Of a stretch of DNA of 64,000 nucleotides, positions 27,086 to 39,721 are shown piece after piece. Origin of the DNA: Coccinella septempunctata (lineage: Eukaryota > Arthropoda > Insecta > Coleoptera > Coccinellidae). The stretch lies in contig NC_058191.1 in the NCBI RefSeq assembly GCF_907165205.1, forward strand, positions 17,610,501-17,674,500, given 5' to 3'. The first letter of the stretch is position 1, and each line of letters starts with the position of its first letter. The translations under genes and the position numbers were made by a program. The notes beneath the pieces were generated by a model. The model had not been told where the DNA came from. It worked only from the letters and a program-made list of their open reading frames with translations, and searched no databases.

Positions 27086-27469
27086 TGAAATTCAACATGT
27101 GCATCTCAATCCGAAAACTATGTTCAGTTTCAAGATTTGGTTCGAATTGATAAAACAGTTTTCGAGGAATTGATATCACACTTTGCCGAATTGACCACTG
27201 AAATCTCAATTCCTATCAAAACTATAGAACTGAAATTCACCATGTGCATCTCAATTCGAAAACTGTGTACAGTTTCGAGATTTTTGTCGAATTGATCCAA
27301 TAGTTCCTTAGGAATTGAAATGATGCTATGTCGTGTTCGATGAAAACATCTTGTCTGACATCGTATCTCTAGCGAGCGAAAATCTATAAAAGTAATATTT
27401 GATAGAAAATTCTAGAGGCCCTGAAAAGGACCGGATTTAAATTTTTTTCCTTCCAAAATTATATACGTT
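27086..27469 (-). repeat. Two satellite monomers and H1 3' flank (unit 2)
   Basis: Satellite at 27086-27332, then H1 3' flank. The copy matches 24766-25149 with almost no change. Confidence 0.85.
27417..27432 (-). terminator. Histone mRNA 3' stem-loop (unit 2)
   Basis: Identical to 25097-25112. It is conserved because the duplication is recent, not necessarily because of selection. Confidence 0.85.
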
Positions 27470-28125
27470 TTACTTTTGCTTTTTGGGAGACGTTACTTTC
27501 TTCGGAGCCGTTACTGATTTGACCGTTTTTGGTTTCGGTGCTTTGGACTTCTTCGTCGGCTTTTTGTTTGCCTTCTTAGCTTTCGAGGGAGATTTCGTTA
27601 ATTTTGGCTTCTTTTCTGTTGCAATTGCCGCTCTCTTTTCCGACCTACTCACTAGATAGATGTAGACCTGGCAGGTGATGTGTTCTTCTTGTTGGCTGCC
27701 ATTGTAGGTGATGCATTCTTATTTGCTCCATCGGCCGACTTGACCAATTTTTTCGCAAATTTCTTCGACGCGTTTGTTGTAGAACCGCCAGCGGCCAATT
27801 TGAAAGAGCCAGACGCTTCTTTTCCTTTGGTCTGAATCAAGGAACCGGACTGTACAGCGGTCTTTTCTTATGAACGGTGCAAGTTTTTAGAATCGACCTT
27901 GTAATTCGAACCGATGTATTTCTTGATAGCATGCAACGAGGATCCGCTCCTTTCTTTCAATCCTTTGATGGCACGATTAACCATATCGGAAGTTGGGGGA
28001 TGGCTGGGTTTGACATGTTTTGACCTTGCTGAGGTTTTTTTCTCAGCTTTTTTCAGCGTCTTACCAACAGCAGTAGCGGGCGTAGTTGCCTGTCGCATTT
28101 CAGACTCGGAAGTTGAAAATGACAT
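27470..28125 (-). pseudogene. Histone H1 pseudogene (unit 2)
   Basis: Duplicate of 25150-25805 with the same stop after NLHRS and the same TAG plus frame change after TSI. One visible amino-acid difference is MAANKK against MAADKK in unit 1. The shared lesions show it was copied as a pseudogene. Confidence 0.9.
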
Positions 28126-28500
28126 TGTTTAACCTTTACACTTTAGATTTCTTCTGATAGTGGTACCGATATTAACGAAGTTGACGGAAATTTGACGGGC
28201 GATTGGTTGGTAAATTATTGCTAAGGACTTGAAATTGCAAGTTTCCTGCGCAATCTCGAGGAATTTAGAATTTTTTATTTGTACCAATTATTGGGTTCAT
28301 CATTGCATCGTATTTCGGACGAATGCGATATGGAAAAAAAGACGATATGTCATTTTTGACGGACCGAAACTATTCTTCCCAGACTTGCGAAAGTCGCTCT
28401 TGTCAAGGTTCCCGGATATTCTTATCATTAGTTATTATTTCGAAATTTGAGTCTCCTTGGTCGAACAATTCATGATGAATACAAGTTTTTCTTTTATTGA
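28126..28500 (-). promoter_or_regulatory. H1 5' flank (unit 2)
   Basis: Same as 25806-26180, with one visible change (TATTAACG for TATTAGCG). It ends at the diverged satellite monomer. Confidence 0.5.
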
Positions 28501-28747
28501 TTGACCATCAAAATTCGATCCAAATCTCGAAACTGTACACAATTTTTGAACTGAGATATACGTATTGAGTTTCATTCAATTCGATAATTCAGATAGGAAT
28601 TGAGATTTCAGTGGTCAATTCGGCAAAGTGTGAAATCAATTTCACAAAAATTGTTGGATCAATTCGAGCCAAATCTTGAAACTGTAGATAGTTTTCGAAT
28701 TGAGATGCATATGTTGAATTTCAGTTCGTTGCTTCTGACAGAAAGGG
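28501..28747 (+). repeat. Satellite edge, F orientation
   Basis: The diverged H1-border monomer and one monomer of the TTCGTTGCTTCTGACAG subfamily, also seen near 14320. At 28748 the array flips to R at an unpaired joint (AAGGGAG/AAACTGAGTAC). Confidence 0.85.
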
Positions 28748-31700
28748 AGAAACTGAGTACAGTTTCGGGATTTGGGTCGAATTGATCCAATAGTTCCTTG
28801 GGAATTGAAATGATATTTTGTCGGATCGGCCACTGAAATCTCAATTCCTATCAGAACTATCGAACTGAAATTCAACATGTGCATCTCAATTCGAAAACCA
28901 TGTGCTGTTTCGAGATTTGGTTCGAATTGATCCAACAGTTTTCGAGGAATTGATTTCACACTTTGCCGAATTGACCACTGAAATCTCAATTCCTATCTGA
29001 ATTATCGAACTGAAATTCAACAGGTGCATCTCAATCCGAAAACTATGTGCAGTTTCGGGATTGGGGTCGAATTGATCCAATAGATCCTTGGGATTTGAAA
29101 TAATATTTTGTCGAATCGACCACTGAAATCTCAATTCCTATCAGAACTATCGAACTGAAATTCAACATGTGCATCTCATTTCGAAAACTGTGTACAGTTC
29201 CGAGATTTTGGTCGAATTGATCCAATAGTTCCTTAGGAATTGAAATGATAATATGTCGAATCGACCACTGAAATCTCAATTCCTATCTGAACTAACGAAC
29301 TGAAATTTAACATGTGCATCTCAATTCGAAAACTGAGTACACTTTCGGGATTTGGGTCGAATTGATCCAACAGTTTTTGAGGAATTGATATCACACTTTG
29401 TTGAAAAGGCCACTGAAATCTCGATTCCTATCTGAACTATCGAACTGAAATTCAACAGGTGCATCTCAATCCGAAAACGATGTGCAGTTTCAAGATTTGG
29501 GTCGAATTGATCCAACAGTGTTTGAGGAATTGATATCACACTTTGCCGAATAGACCACTGAAATCTCAATTCCTATCAGAACTATCGAACTGAAATTCAA
29601 CATTTGCATCTCATTTCGAAAACTGTGTACAGTTTCGAGATTTTGGTCGAATTGATCCAATAGTTCCTTAGGAATTGAAATGATAATATGTCGAATCGAC
29701 CACTGAAATCTCAATTCCTTTCAGAACTATCGAACTGAAATTCAACATGTGCATCTCAATTCGAAAACTATGTGCAGTTTCAAGATTTGGTTCGAATTGA
29801 TCCAACAGTTTTTAGGAATTGATATCACACTTTGCCGAATTGACCACTGAAATCTCAATTCCTATCTGAACTATCGAACTGAAATTCAACATGAGTATCT
29901 CAATTTGAAAAGTATGTGCAGTTTCAAGATTTGGTTCGAATTGATCCAACAGTTTTCTAGGAATTGATATCACACTTTGCCGAATTGACCACTGAAATCT
30001 CAATTCCTATATGAACTATCCAACTGAAAATCAACATGTTTATCTCAATTCGAAAACTGAGTACAGTTTCGGGATTTGGGTCGAATTGATCCAATAGTTC
30101 CTTGGGAGTTGAAATGATATTTTGTCGAATCGACCACTGAAATCTCAATTCCTATCTGAACTATCGAACTGAATTACAACATGTGCATCTCAATTCGAAA
30201 ACTGTGTGAAATTTCAAGATTTGGTTCGAATTGAATCAACAGTTTTTGAGGAATTGATATCACACTTTGCCGAAAAAACCACCGAAATCTCGATTCCTAT
30301 CTGAACTATCGAACTGAAATTCAACATGTGCATCTCAATCCGAAAACTATATGCAGTTTCAAGATTTGGTTCGAATTGATCCAACAGTTTTCGAGGAATT
30401 GATATCACAGTTTGCCGAATTGACCACTGAAATCTCAATTCCTATCTGAACTATCGAACTGAAATTCAACAGGAGCATCTCAATACGAAAACTATGTGCA
30501 GTTGCAAGATTTGGTTCGAATTGTTCCAACAGTTTTTAGGAATTGATATCACACTTTGCCCAATTGACCACTGAAATCTCAATTCCTATCTGAACTATCG
30601 AACTGAAATTCAACATGTGCATCTCAATTCGAAAACTGAGTACAGTTTCGGGATTTGGGTCGAATTGATCCAATAGTTCCTTGGGAATTGAAATGATATT
30701 TTGTCGAATCGACCACTGAAATCTCAATTCCTATCAGAACTATCGAACTGAAATTCAACATGTGCATCTCAATTCGAAAACTATGTGCAGTTTCAAGATT
30801 TGGTTCGAATTGTTCCAACAGTTTTTAGGAATTGATATCACACTTTGCCCAATTGACCACTGAAATCTCAATTCCTATCTGAACTATCGAACTGAAATTC
30901 AACATGTGCATCTCAATTCGAAAACTGAGTACAGTTTCGGGATTTGGGTCGAATTGATCCAATAGTTCCTTGGGAATTGAAATGATATTTTGTCGAATCG
31001 ACCACTGAAATCTCAATTCCTATCTAAACTATCGATCTGAAATTCAACATGTGCATCTCAATTCGAAAACTGTGTGAAATTTTAAGATTTGGTTCGAATT
31101 GAACCAACAGTTTTTGAGGAATTGATCTCACACTCTGCCGAAAAGACCACCGAAATCTCGATTCCTATCTGAACTATCGAACTGAAATTCAACATGTGCA
31201 TCTCAATCCGAAATTTATGTGCAGTTTCAAGATTTGGTTCGAATTGATCCAACAGTTTTCGAGGAATTGATATCAGACTTTGCCGAATTGACCACTGAAA
31301 TCTCAATTCCTATCTGAACTATCGAACTGAATTTCAACATGTGCATCTCAATTCGAAAACTGTGTGAAATTTTAAGATTTGGTTCGAATTGAACCAACAG
31401 TTTTTGAGGAATTGATCTCACACTCTGCCGAAAAGACCACCGAAATCTCGATTCCTATCTGAACTATCGAACTGAAATTCAACATGTGCATCTCAATCCG
31501 AAATTTATGTGCAGTTTCAAGATTTGGTTCGAATTGATCTAACAGTTTTTAGGAATTGATATCACACTTTGCCGTATAGACCACTGAAATCTCAATTCCT
31601 ATCTAAACTATCGATCTGAAATTCAACATGTGCATCTCAATTCGAAAAGTATGTGCAGTTTCAAGATTTGGATCGAATTGATCCAACAGTTTTCGAAGAA

Positions 31701-33275
31701 TTGATATCACACTTTGCCGAATTGAATACTGAAATCTCAATTCCTATCTGAACTATAGAACTTAAATTCAACATGTGCATCACAATTTGAAAAGTATGTG
31801 CAGTTTCAAGATTTGGTTCGAATTGATCTAACAGTTTTCGAAGAATCGATATCACACTTTGCCGAATTGAATACTGAAATCTAAATTCCTATCTGAACTA
31901 TCGAACTGAAATTCAAAATGTGCATCTCAATTCGAAAACTGTGTACAGTTTCAAGATTTGGTTCGAATTGATCCAATAGTTCCTTAGGAATTGAAATGAT
32001 ACTTTGTCGAATAGACCACTGAATCCTCAATTCCTATCAGAATTATCGAACTGAAATTCAACATGTGCATCTCAATTCGAAAAGTAGGTGCAGTTTCAAG
32101 ATTTGGTTCGAATTGATCGAAAAGTTTTTGAGGAATTGATATCTCACTTTGACGAATAGACCACTGAAAGCTCAATTCCTATCAGAACTATCGAACTGAA
32201 ATTCAACATGTGCATCTCAATTCGAAAACTGTGTACAGTTTCGAGATTTGGGTCGAATTGATCCAATAGTTCCTTAGGAATTTACATCATACTTTATCGA
32301 ATCGACCACTGAAATCTCATTTCCTATCTGAACTATCGAACTGAAATTCCACATGTGCGTCTCAATTCGAAAACTATGTGCAGTTTCAAGATTTGGTTCG
32401 AATTGATCCAATAGTTCCTTAGGAATTGATATCACACTTTGCCGAATTAACCACTGAAATCTCAATTCCTATGTGAAATATCGAACTGAACTTCAACATG
32501 TGCATCTCAATTTGAAAAGTATGTGCAGTTTCAAGATTTGGTTCGAATTGATCCAACAGTTTTCTAGGAATTGATATCACACTTTGCCGAATTGACCACT
32601 GAAATCTCAATTCCTATATGAACTATCCAACTGAAAATCAACATGTTTATCTCAATCCGAAAACTGTGTACAGTTTCGTGATTTGATTCGAATTGATCCA
32701 ATATTTCCTTAGGAATTGAAATGATACAATGTCGAATCGACCACTGAAATCTCAATTCCTATCAGAACTATCGAACTGAAATTCAACATGTGCATCTCAA
32801 TTCGAAAACTATGTGCAGTTTCAAGATTTGGTTCGAATTGATCCAACAATGTTCGAGGAATTGATATCACACTTTGCCGTATCGACCACTGAAATCTCAA
32901 TTCCTATCTGAACTATCGAACTGAAATTTAACATGTGCATCTCAATTTGAAAACTGTGTACAGTTTCGGGATTTGTGTCGAATTGATCCAATAGTTCCTT
33001 AGGAATTGAAATGATATTTTGTCGAATCGACCACTGAAATCTCATTTCCTATCTGAACTATCGAACTGAAATTCAACATGTGCATCTCAATTCGAAAACT
33101 ATGTGAAGTTTCAAGATTTGGGTCGAAATGATCAAACGGTTTTTGAGAAATTCATATCACACTTTGCAGAATTGACCACAGAAATCTTAATTCCTATCTG
33201 AATTATCGAACTGAATGAAACTCAATACGTATATCTCAGTTCAAAAATTGTGTAGAGTTTCGAGATTTGGATCGA
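28748..33275 (-). repeat. Main satellite array, R block 1
   Basis: About 31 monomers in R orientation, mixed A and B types and individually rather diverged. Two almost identical stretches near 30540-30720 and 30830-31010 repeat at 289 bp, a two-monomer step. Another pair, 31040-31230 and 31335-31530, shows similar short-range duplication. No genes or transposons are seen. Confidence 0.93.
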
Positions 33276-33567
33276 ATTTTGATGGTCAATGAATAAAAGA
33301 ATAAGTTCTATTTATCATGAATTGTTCGATCAAGGAGATTCAACTTTCGGAATAATAACTTATGACAAGAATATCCATGAACCTTGACAAGAGCGACTTC
33401 GGCAAGTCTGGGAAGAATCGTTTCGGTCCGTCAAAAATGACATATCGGCCTATTTTCCATATCGCATTCGTCCGAAATACGATGCAATGATGAACCTAAT
33501 AATTGGTACAAATAAAAAACTTTAAAATCCTCGAGATTGCGCAGGAAACTTTCAATTTCAAGTCCTA
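33276..33567 (+). pseudogene. H1 distal 5' flank inside the satellite array (copy 10)
   Basis: About 290 bp of distal H1 flank, from GATGGTCAATGAATAAAAG to TTTCAATTTCAAGTCCT. It is bordered on the left by the usual diverged monomer and on the right directly by R satellite. No H1 codons remain. It is the only non-satellite insert found in the 35-kb array. Confidence 0.8.
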
Positions 33568-34323
33568 ACTGAAATCCCATTTCCTATCTGAACTATCGAA
33601 CTGAAATTCAACATGTGCATCTCAATCCAAAAATTATGTGCAGTTTCAAGATTTGGTTCGAATTGATCCAACAGTTTTCGAGGAATTGATATCACACTTT
33701 GCCGAATAGACCACTGAAATCTCAATTCCTATCTAAACTATCGAACTGAAATTCAACATGTGCATCTCAATTCGAAAGCTGTGTGCAGTTTCAAGATTTG
33801 GTTCGAATTGATCCAACCGTTTTTAAGGAATTGATATCACACTTTGCCGAATAGACCACTGAAATCTCAATTCCCATCAGAACTATCGATCTGAAATTCA
33901 TTATGTGCATCTCATTTCGAAAACTATGTGCAGTTTCAAGATTTGGTTCGAATTGATCCAACAGTTTTCGAGGAATTGATATCACACTTTGTCGAATTGA
34001 CCATTGAAATCTCAATTCCTATCTAAACTATCGAACTGAAATTCAACATGTGCATCTCAATTCGAAAACTGTGTGCAGTTTCAAGATTTGGTTCGAATTG
34101 ATTCAACCGTTTTTGAGGAATTGATATCACACTTTGCCGAATAGACCGCTGAAATCTAAATTCCTCTCTAAACTATCGAACTGAAATTCAACATGTGCAT
34201 CTCATTTCGAAAACTGAATACAGTTTCGGGATTTGGGTCGAATTGATCCAATAGTTCCTTGGGAATTGAAATGATACTTTGAAATCTCAATTCCTATCAG
34301 AACCTTCGAACTGAAATTCAACA
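33568..34323 (-). repeat. Satellite R block 2
   Basis: About five R monomers. The last has lost 15 bp (ACTTTGAAATCTC, where sister copies read ACTTTGTCGAATCGACC). It ends at the first R-to-F palindrome, AACCTTCGAACTGAAATTC followed by AACAAGTTCTGATAGG. Confidence 0.93.
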
Positions 34324-36210
34324 AGTTCTGATAGGAATTGAGATTTCAGTGGTCGATTCGACAAAGTATCATTTCAATTCCTAAGGAACTATTGAATCAA
34401 TTCGAACCAAATTTTGAAACTGTATTCAGTTTTCGAATTGAAATGCACATGTTGAATTTCAGTTCGATAGTTATGATAGGAATTGAGATTTCAGTGGTCG
34501 ATTCGACAAAATATCATTTCAATTCCCAAGGAACTATTGGATCAATTCGACCCAAATCCCGAAACTGTATTCAGTTTTCGAATTGAGATGCACATGTTGA
34601 ATTTCAGTTCGATAGTTATGATAGGAATTGAGATTTCAGTGGTCTATTCGGCAAAGTGTGATATCAATTCCTAAAAACTGTTAGATCAATTCGAACCAAA
34701 TCTTGAAACTGCACATAGTTTTCGGATTGAGATGGATTTGTTGAATTTCAGTTCGATAGTTCAGATAGGAATTGAGATTTCAGTGGTCAATTCGGCAAAG
34801 TGTGATATCAATTCCTCGAAAACTGTTGGATCAATTCAAACCAAATCTTGAAATTTTACACAGTTTTCGATTTGAGACCCACATGTTGAATTTCAGTTCG
34901 ATAGTTCAGATAGGAATTGAGATTTCAGTGCTCAATTCGGCAAAGTGTGATATCAATTCCTCAAAACTGTTGGATCAATTCGAACCAAATCTTGAAACTG
35001 CACAAAGTTTTCGAATTGAGATGCACATGTTGAATTTCAGTTCGATAGTTCTGATAGGAATTGAGATTTCAGTGGTCAATTCGGCAAAGTGTGATATCAA
35101 TTCCTCAAAAACTGTTTTACCAATTCGACCCAAATCTTGAAACTGCACATAGTTTTCGGATTGAGATGGATTTGTTGAATTTCAGTTCGATAGTTCAGAT
35201 AGGAATTGAGATTTCAGTGGTCAATTCGGCAAAGTGTGATATCAATTCCTCGAAAACTGTTGGATCAATTCAAACCAAATCTTGAAATTTTACACAGTTT
35301 TCGATTTGAGACCCACATGTTGAATTTCAGTTCGATAGTTCAGATAGGAATTGAGATTTCAGTGGTCAATTCGGCAAAGTGTGATATCAATTCCTCGAAA
35401 ACTGTTGGATCAATTCAAACCAAATCTTGAAATTTTACACAGTTTTCGATTTGAGACCCACATGTTGAATTTCAGTTCGATAGTTCAGATAGGAATTGAG
35501 ATTTCAGTGGTCAATTCGGCAAAGTGTGATATCAATTCCTCAAAACTGTTGGATCAATTCGAACCAAATCTTGAAACTGCACAAAGTTTTCGAATTGAGA
35601 TGCACATGTTGAATTTCAGTTCGATAGTTCTGATAGGAATTGAGATTTCAGTGGTCAATTCGGCAAAGTGTGATATCAATTCCTCAAAAACTGTTTTACC
35701 AATTCGACCCAAATCTTGAAACTGCACATAGTTTTCGAATTGAGATGCATATGTTGAATTTCAGTTCGATAGTTCAGATAGGAATTGAGATTTCAGTGGT
35801 CAATTCGGCAAAGTGTGATATCAATTCCTCGAAAACTGTTGGATCAATTCAAACCAAATCTTGAAATTTTACACAGTTTTCGATTTGAGACGCACATGTT
35901 GAATTTCAGTTCCTATCGAACTGAAATTCAATTCATGTTGAATTTCAGTTCGATAGTTCAGATAGGAATTGAGATTTCAGTGGTCTATTCGGCAAAGTGT
36001 GATATCAATTCCTCAAAAACTGTTGGATCAATTCGACCCAAATCCCGAAACTGTACACAGTTTTTGAATTGAGATGCACATGTTGAATTTCAGTTAGATA
36101 GTTCAGATAGGAATTGAGATTTCAGTGGTCAATTCGGCAAAGTGTGATATCAATTCCTAAAAACTGTTGGATCAATTCGAACCAAATCTTGAAACTGCAC
36201 ATAGTTTTCG
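34324..36210 (+). repeat. Satellite F block 1 (13 monomers)
   Basis: About 13 monomers, many nearly identical in pairs 289 bp apart. A 14-bp-arm mini-inversion is at 35899-35931. The block ends in the F-to-R turnaround near 36210. Confidence 0.93.
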
Positions 36211-36950
36211 AACTGAAATTCAACATGTGCATCTCAATCCAAAAATTATGTGCAGTTTCAAGATTTGGTTCGAATTGATCCAACAGTTTTCGAGGAATTG
36301 ATATCACACTTTGCCGAATAGACCACTGAAATCTCAATTCCTATCTGAACTATCGAACTGAAATTCAACATGTGCATCTCAATTCGAAAACTGTGTGCAG
36401 TTTCAAGATTTGGTTCGAATTGATCCAACCGTTTTTAAGGAATTGATATCACACTTTGCCGAATAGACCACTGAAATCTCAATTCCCATCAGAACTATCG
36501 ATCTGAAATTCATTATGTGCATCTCATTTCGAAAACTATGTGCAGTTTCAAGATTTGGTTCGAATTGATCCAACAGTTTTCGAGGAATTGATATCACACT
36601 TTGTCGAATTGACCATTGAAATCTCAATTCCTATCTAAACTATCGAACTGAAATTCAACATGTGCATCTCAATTCGAAAACTGTGTGCAGTTTCAAGATT
36701 TGGTTCGAATTGATTCAACCGTTTTTGAGGAATTGATATCACACTTTGCCGAATAGACCGCTGAAATCTCAATTCCTCTCTAAACTATCGAACTGAAATT
36801 CAACATGTGCATCTCATTTCGAAAACTGAATACAGTTTCGGGATTTGGGTCGAATTGATCCAATAGTTCCTTGGGAATTGAAATGATACTTTGTCGAATC
36901 GACCACTGAAATCTCAATTCCTATCAGAACCTTCGAACTGAAATTCAACA
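36211..36950 (-). repeat. Satellite R block 3 (about 5 monomers)
   Basis: Close copy of 33600-34323 at an offset of about 2612-2627 bp, without the 15-bp deletion. It ends in the same R-to-F palindrome. Confidence 0.93.
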
Positions 36951-38981
36951 AGTTCTGATAGGAATTGAGATTTCAGTGGTCGATTCGACAAAGTATCATT
37001 TCAATTCCTAAGGAACTATTGAATCAATTCGAACCAAATTTTGAAACTGTATTCAGTTTTCGAATTGAGATGCACATGTTGAATTTCAGTTCGATAGTTA
37101 TGATAGGAATTGAGATTTCAGTGGTCGATTCGACAAAATATCATTTCAATTCCCAAGGAACTATTGGATCAATTCGACCCAAATCCCGAAACTGTATTCA
37201 GTTTTCGAATTGAGATGCACATGTTGAATATCAGTTCGATAGTTATGATAGGAATTGAGATTTCAGTGGTCTATTCGGCAAAGTGTGATATCAATTCCTT
37301 AAAACTGTTAGATCAATTCGAACCAAATCTTGAAACTGCACATAGTTTTCGGATTGAGATGGATTTGTTGAATTTCAGTTCGATAGTTCAGATAGGAATT
37401 GAGATTTCAGTGGTCAATTCGGCAAAGTGTGATATCAATTCCTCGAAAACTGTTGGATCAATTCAAACCAAATCTTGAAATTTTACACAGTTTTCGATTT
37501 GAGACCCACATGTTGAATTTCAGTTCGATAGTTCAGATAGGAATTGAGATTTCAGTGGTCAATTCGGCAAAGTGTGATATCAATTCCTCAAAACTGTTGG
37601 ATCAATTCGAACCAAATCTTGAAACTGCACAAAGTTTTCGAATTGAGATGCACATGTTGAATTTCAGTTCGATAGTTCTGATAGGAATTGAGATTTCAGT
37701 GGTCAATTCGGCAAAGTGTGATATCAATTCCTCAAAAACTGTTTTACCAATTCGACCCAAATCTTGAAACTGCACATAGTTTTCGAATTGAGATGCATAT
37801 GTTGAATTTCAGTTCGATAGTTCAGATAGGAATTGAGATTTCAGTGGTCAATTCGGCAAAGTGTGATATCAATTCCTCGAAAACTGTTGGATCAATTCAA
37901 ACCAAATATTGAAATTTTACACAGTTTTCGATTTGAGACGCACATGTTGAATTTCAGTTCGATAGTTCAGATAGGAATTGAGATTTCAGTGGTCAATTCG
38001 GCAAAGTGTGATATCAATTCCTAAAAACTGTTGGATCAATTCGAACCAAATCTTGAAACTGCACATAGTTTTCGGATTGAGATGGATTTGTTGAATTTCA
38101 GTTCGATAGTTCAGATAGGAATTGAGATTTCAGTGGTCAATTCGGCAAAGTGTGATATCAATTCCTCGAAAACTGTTGGATCAATTCAAACCAAATCTTG
38201 AAATTTTACACAGTTTTCGATTTGAGACCCACATGTTGAATTTCAGTTCGATAGTTCAGATAGGAATTGAGATTTCAGTGGTCAATTCGGCAAATTGTGA
38301 TATCAATTCCTCAAAACTGTTGGATCAATTCGAACCAAATCTTGAAACTGCACAAAGTTTTCGAATTGAGATGCACATGTTGAATTTCAGTTCGATAGTT
38401 CTGATAGGAATTGAGATTTCAGTGGTCAATTCGGCAAAGTGTGATATCAATTCCTCAAAAACTGTTTTACCAATTCGACCCAAATCTTGAAACTGCACAT
38501 AGTTTTCGAATTGAGATGCATATGTTGAATTTCAGTTCGATAGTTCAGATAGGAATTGAGATTTCAGTGGTCAATTCGGCAAAGTGTGATATCAATTCCT
38601 CGAAAACTGTTGGATCAATTCAAACCAAATCTTGAAATTTTACACAGTTTTCGATTTGAGACGCACATGTTGAATTTCAGTTCCTATCGAACTGAAATTC
38701 AATTCATGTTGAATTTCAGTTCGATAGTTCAGATAGGAATTGAGATTTCAGTGGTCTATTCGGCAAAGTGTGATATCAATTCCTCAAAAACTGTTGGATC
38801 AATTCGACCCAAATCCCGAAACTGTACACAGTTTTTGATTTGAGATGCACATGTTGAATTTCAGTTAGATAGTTGAGATAGGAATTGAGATTTCAGTGGT
38901 CAATTCGGCAAACCGTGATATCAATTCCTAAAAACTGTTGGATCAATTCGAACCAAATCTTGAAACTGAATATAGTTTTCG
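36951..38981 (+). repeat. Satellite F block 2 (14 monomers)
   Basis: Copy of F block 1 with one extra monomer (2031 against 1887 bp). The mini-inversion recurs at 38670-38702. The R block 3 + F block 2 pair repeats at 2771 bp in the next unit. Confidence 0.93.
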
Positions 38982-39721
38982 AACTGAAATTCAACATGTG
39001 CATCTCAATTCGAAAATTATGTGCAGTTTCAAGATTTGGTTCGAATTGATCCAACAGTTTTCGAGGAATTGATATCACACTTTGCCGAATAGACCACTGA
39101 AATCTCAATTCCTATCTAAACTATCGAACTGAAATTCAACATGTGCATCTCAATTCGAAAACTGTGTGCAGTTTCAAGATTTGGTTCGAATTGATCCAAC
39201 CGTTTTTAAGGAATTGATATCACACTTTGCCGAATAGACCACTGAAATCTCAATTCCCATCAGAACTATCGATCTGAAATTCATTATGTGCATCTCATTT
39301 CGAAAACTATGTGCAGTTTCAAGATTTGGTTCGAATTGATCCAACAGTTTTCGAGGAATTGATATCACACTTTGTCGAATTGACCATTGAAATCTCAATT
39401 CCTATCTAAACTATCGAACTGAAATTCAACATGTGCATCTCAATTCGAAAACTGTGTGCAGTTTCAAGATTTGGTTCGAATTGATTCAACCGTTTTTGAG
39501 GAATTGATATCACACTTTGCCGAATAGACCGCTGAAATCTCAATTCCTCTCTAAACTATCGAACTGAAATTCAACATGTGCATCTCATTTCGAAAACTGA
39601 ATACAGTTTCGGGATTTGGGTCGAATTGATCCAATAGTTCCTTGGGAATTGAAATGATACTTTGTCGAATCGACCACTGAAATCTCAATTCCTATCAGAA
39701 CCTTCGAACTGAAATTCAACA
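38982..39721 (-). repeat. Satellite R block 4 (about 5 monomers)
   Basis: Near-identical to 36211-36950, offset 2771 bp. It ends in the third copy of the R-to-F palindrome. Confidence 0.93.

Larger units (their letters stand above)
26300..28619. repeat. 2320-bp tandem duplication, unit 2
   Basis: Second copy of the unit. It carries the same H1 lesions as unit 1, so H1 was already broken before the duplication. It ends as the sequence passes into the main satellite array. Confidence 0.9.

Noticed and set aside
28748..33275. Possible hidden transposon or gene within R block 1
   Set aside because: Every ~145 bp the monomer landmarks return. Length deviations are small indels, and no foreign sequence was found before 33276.
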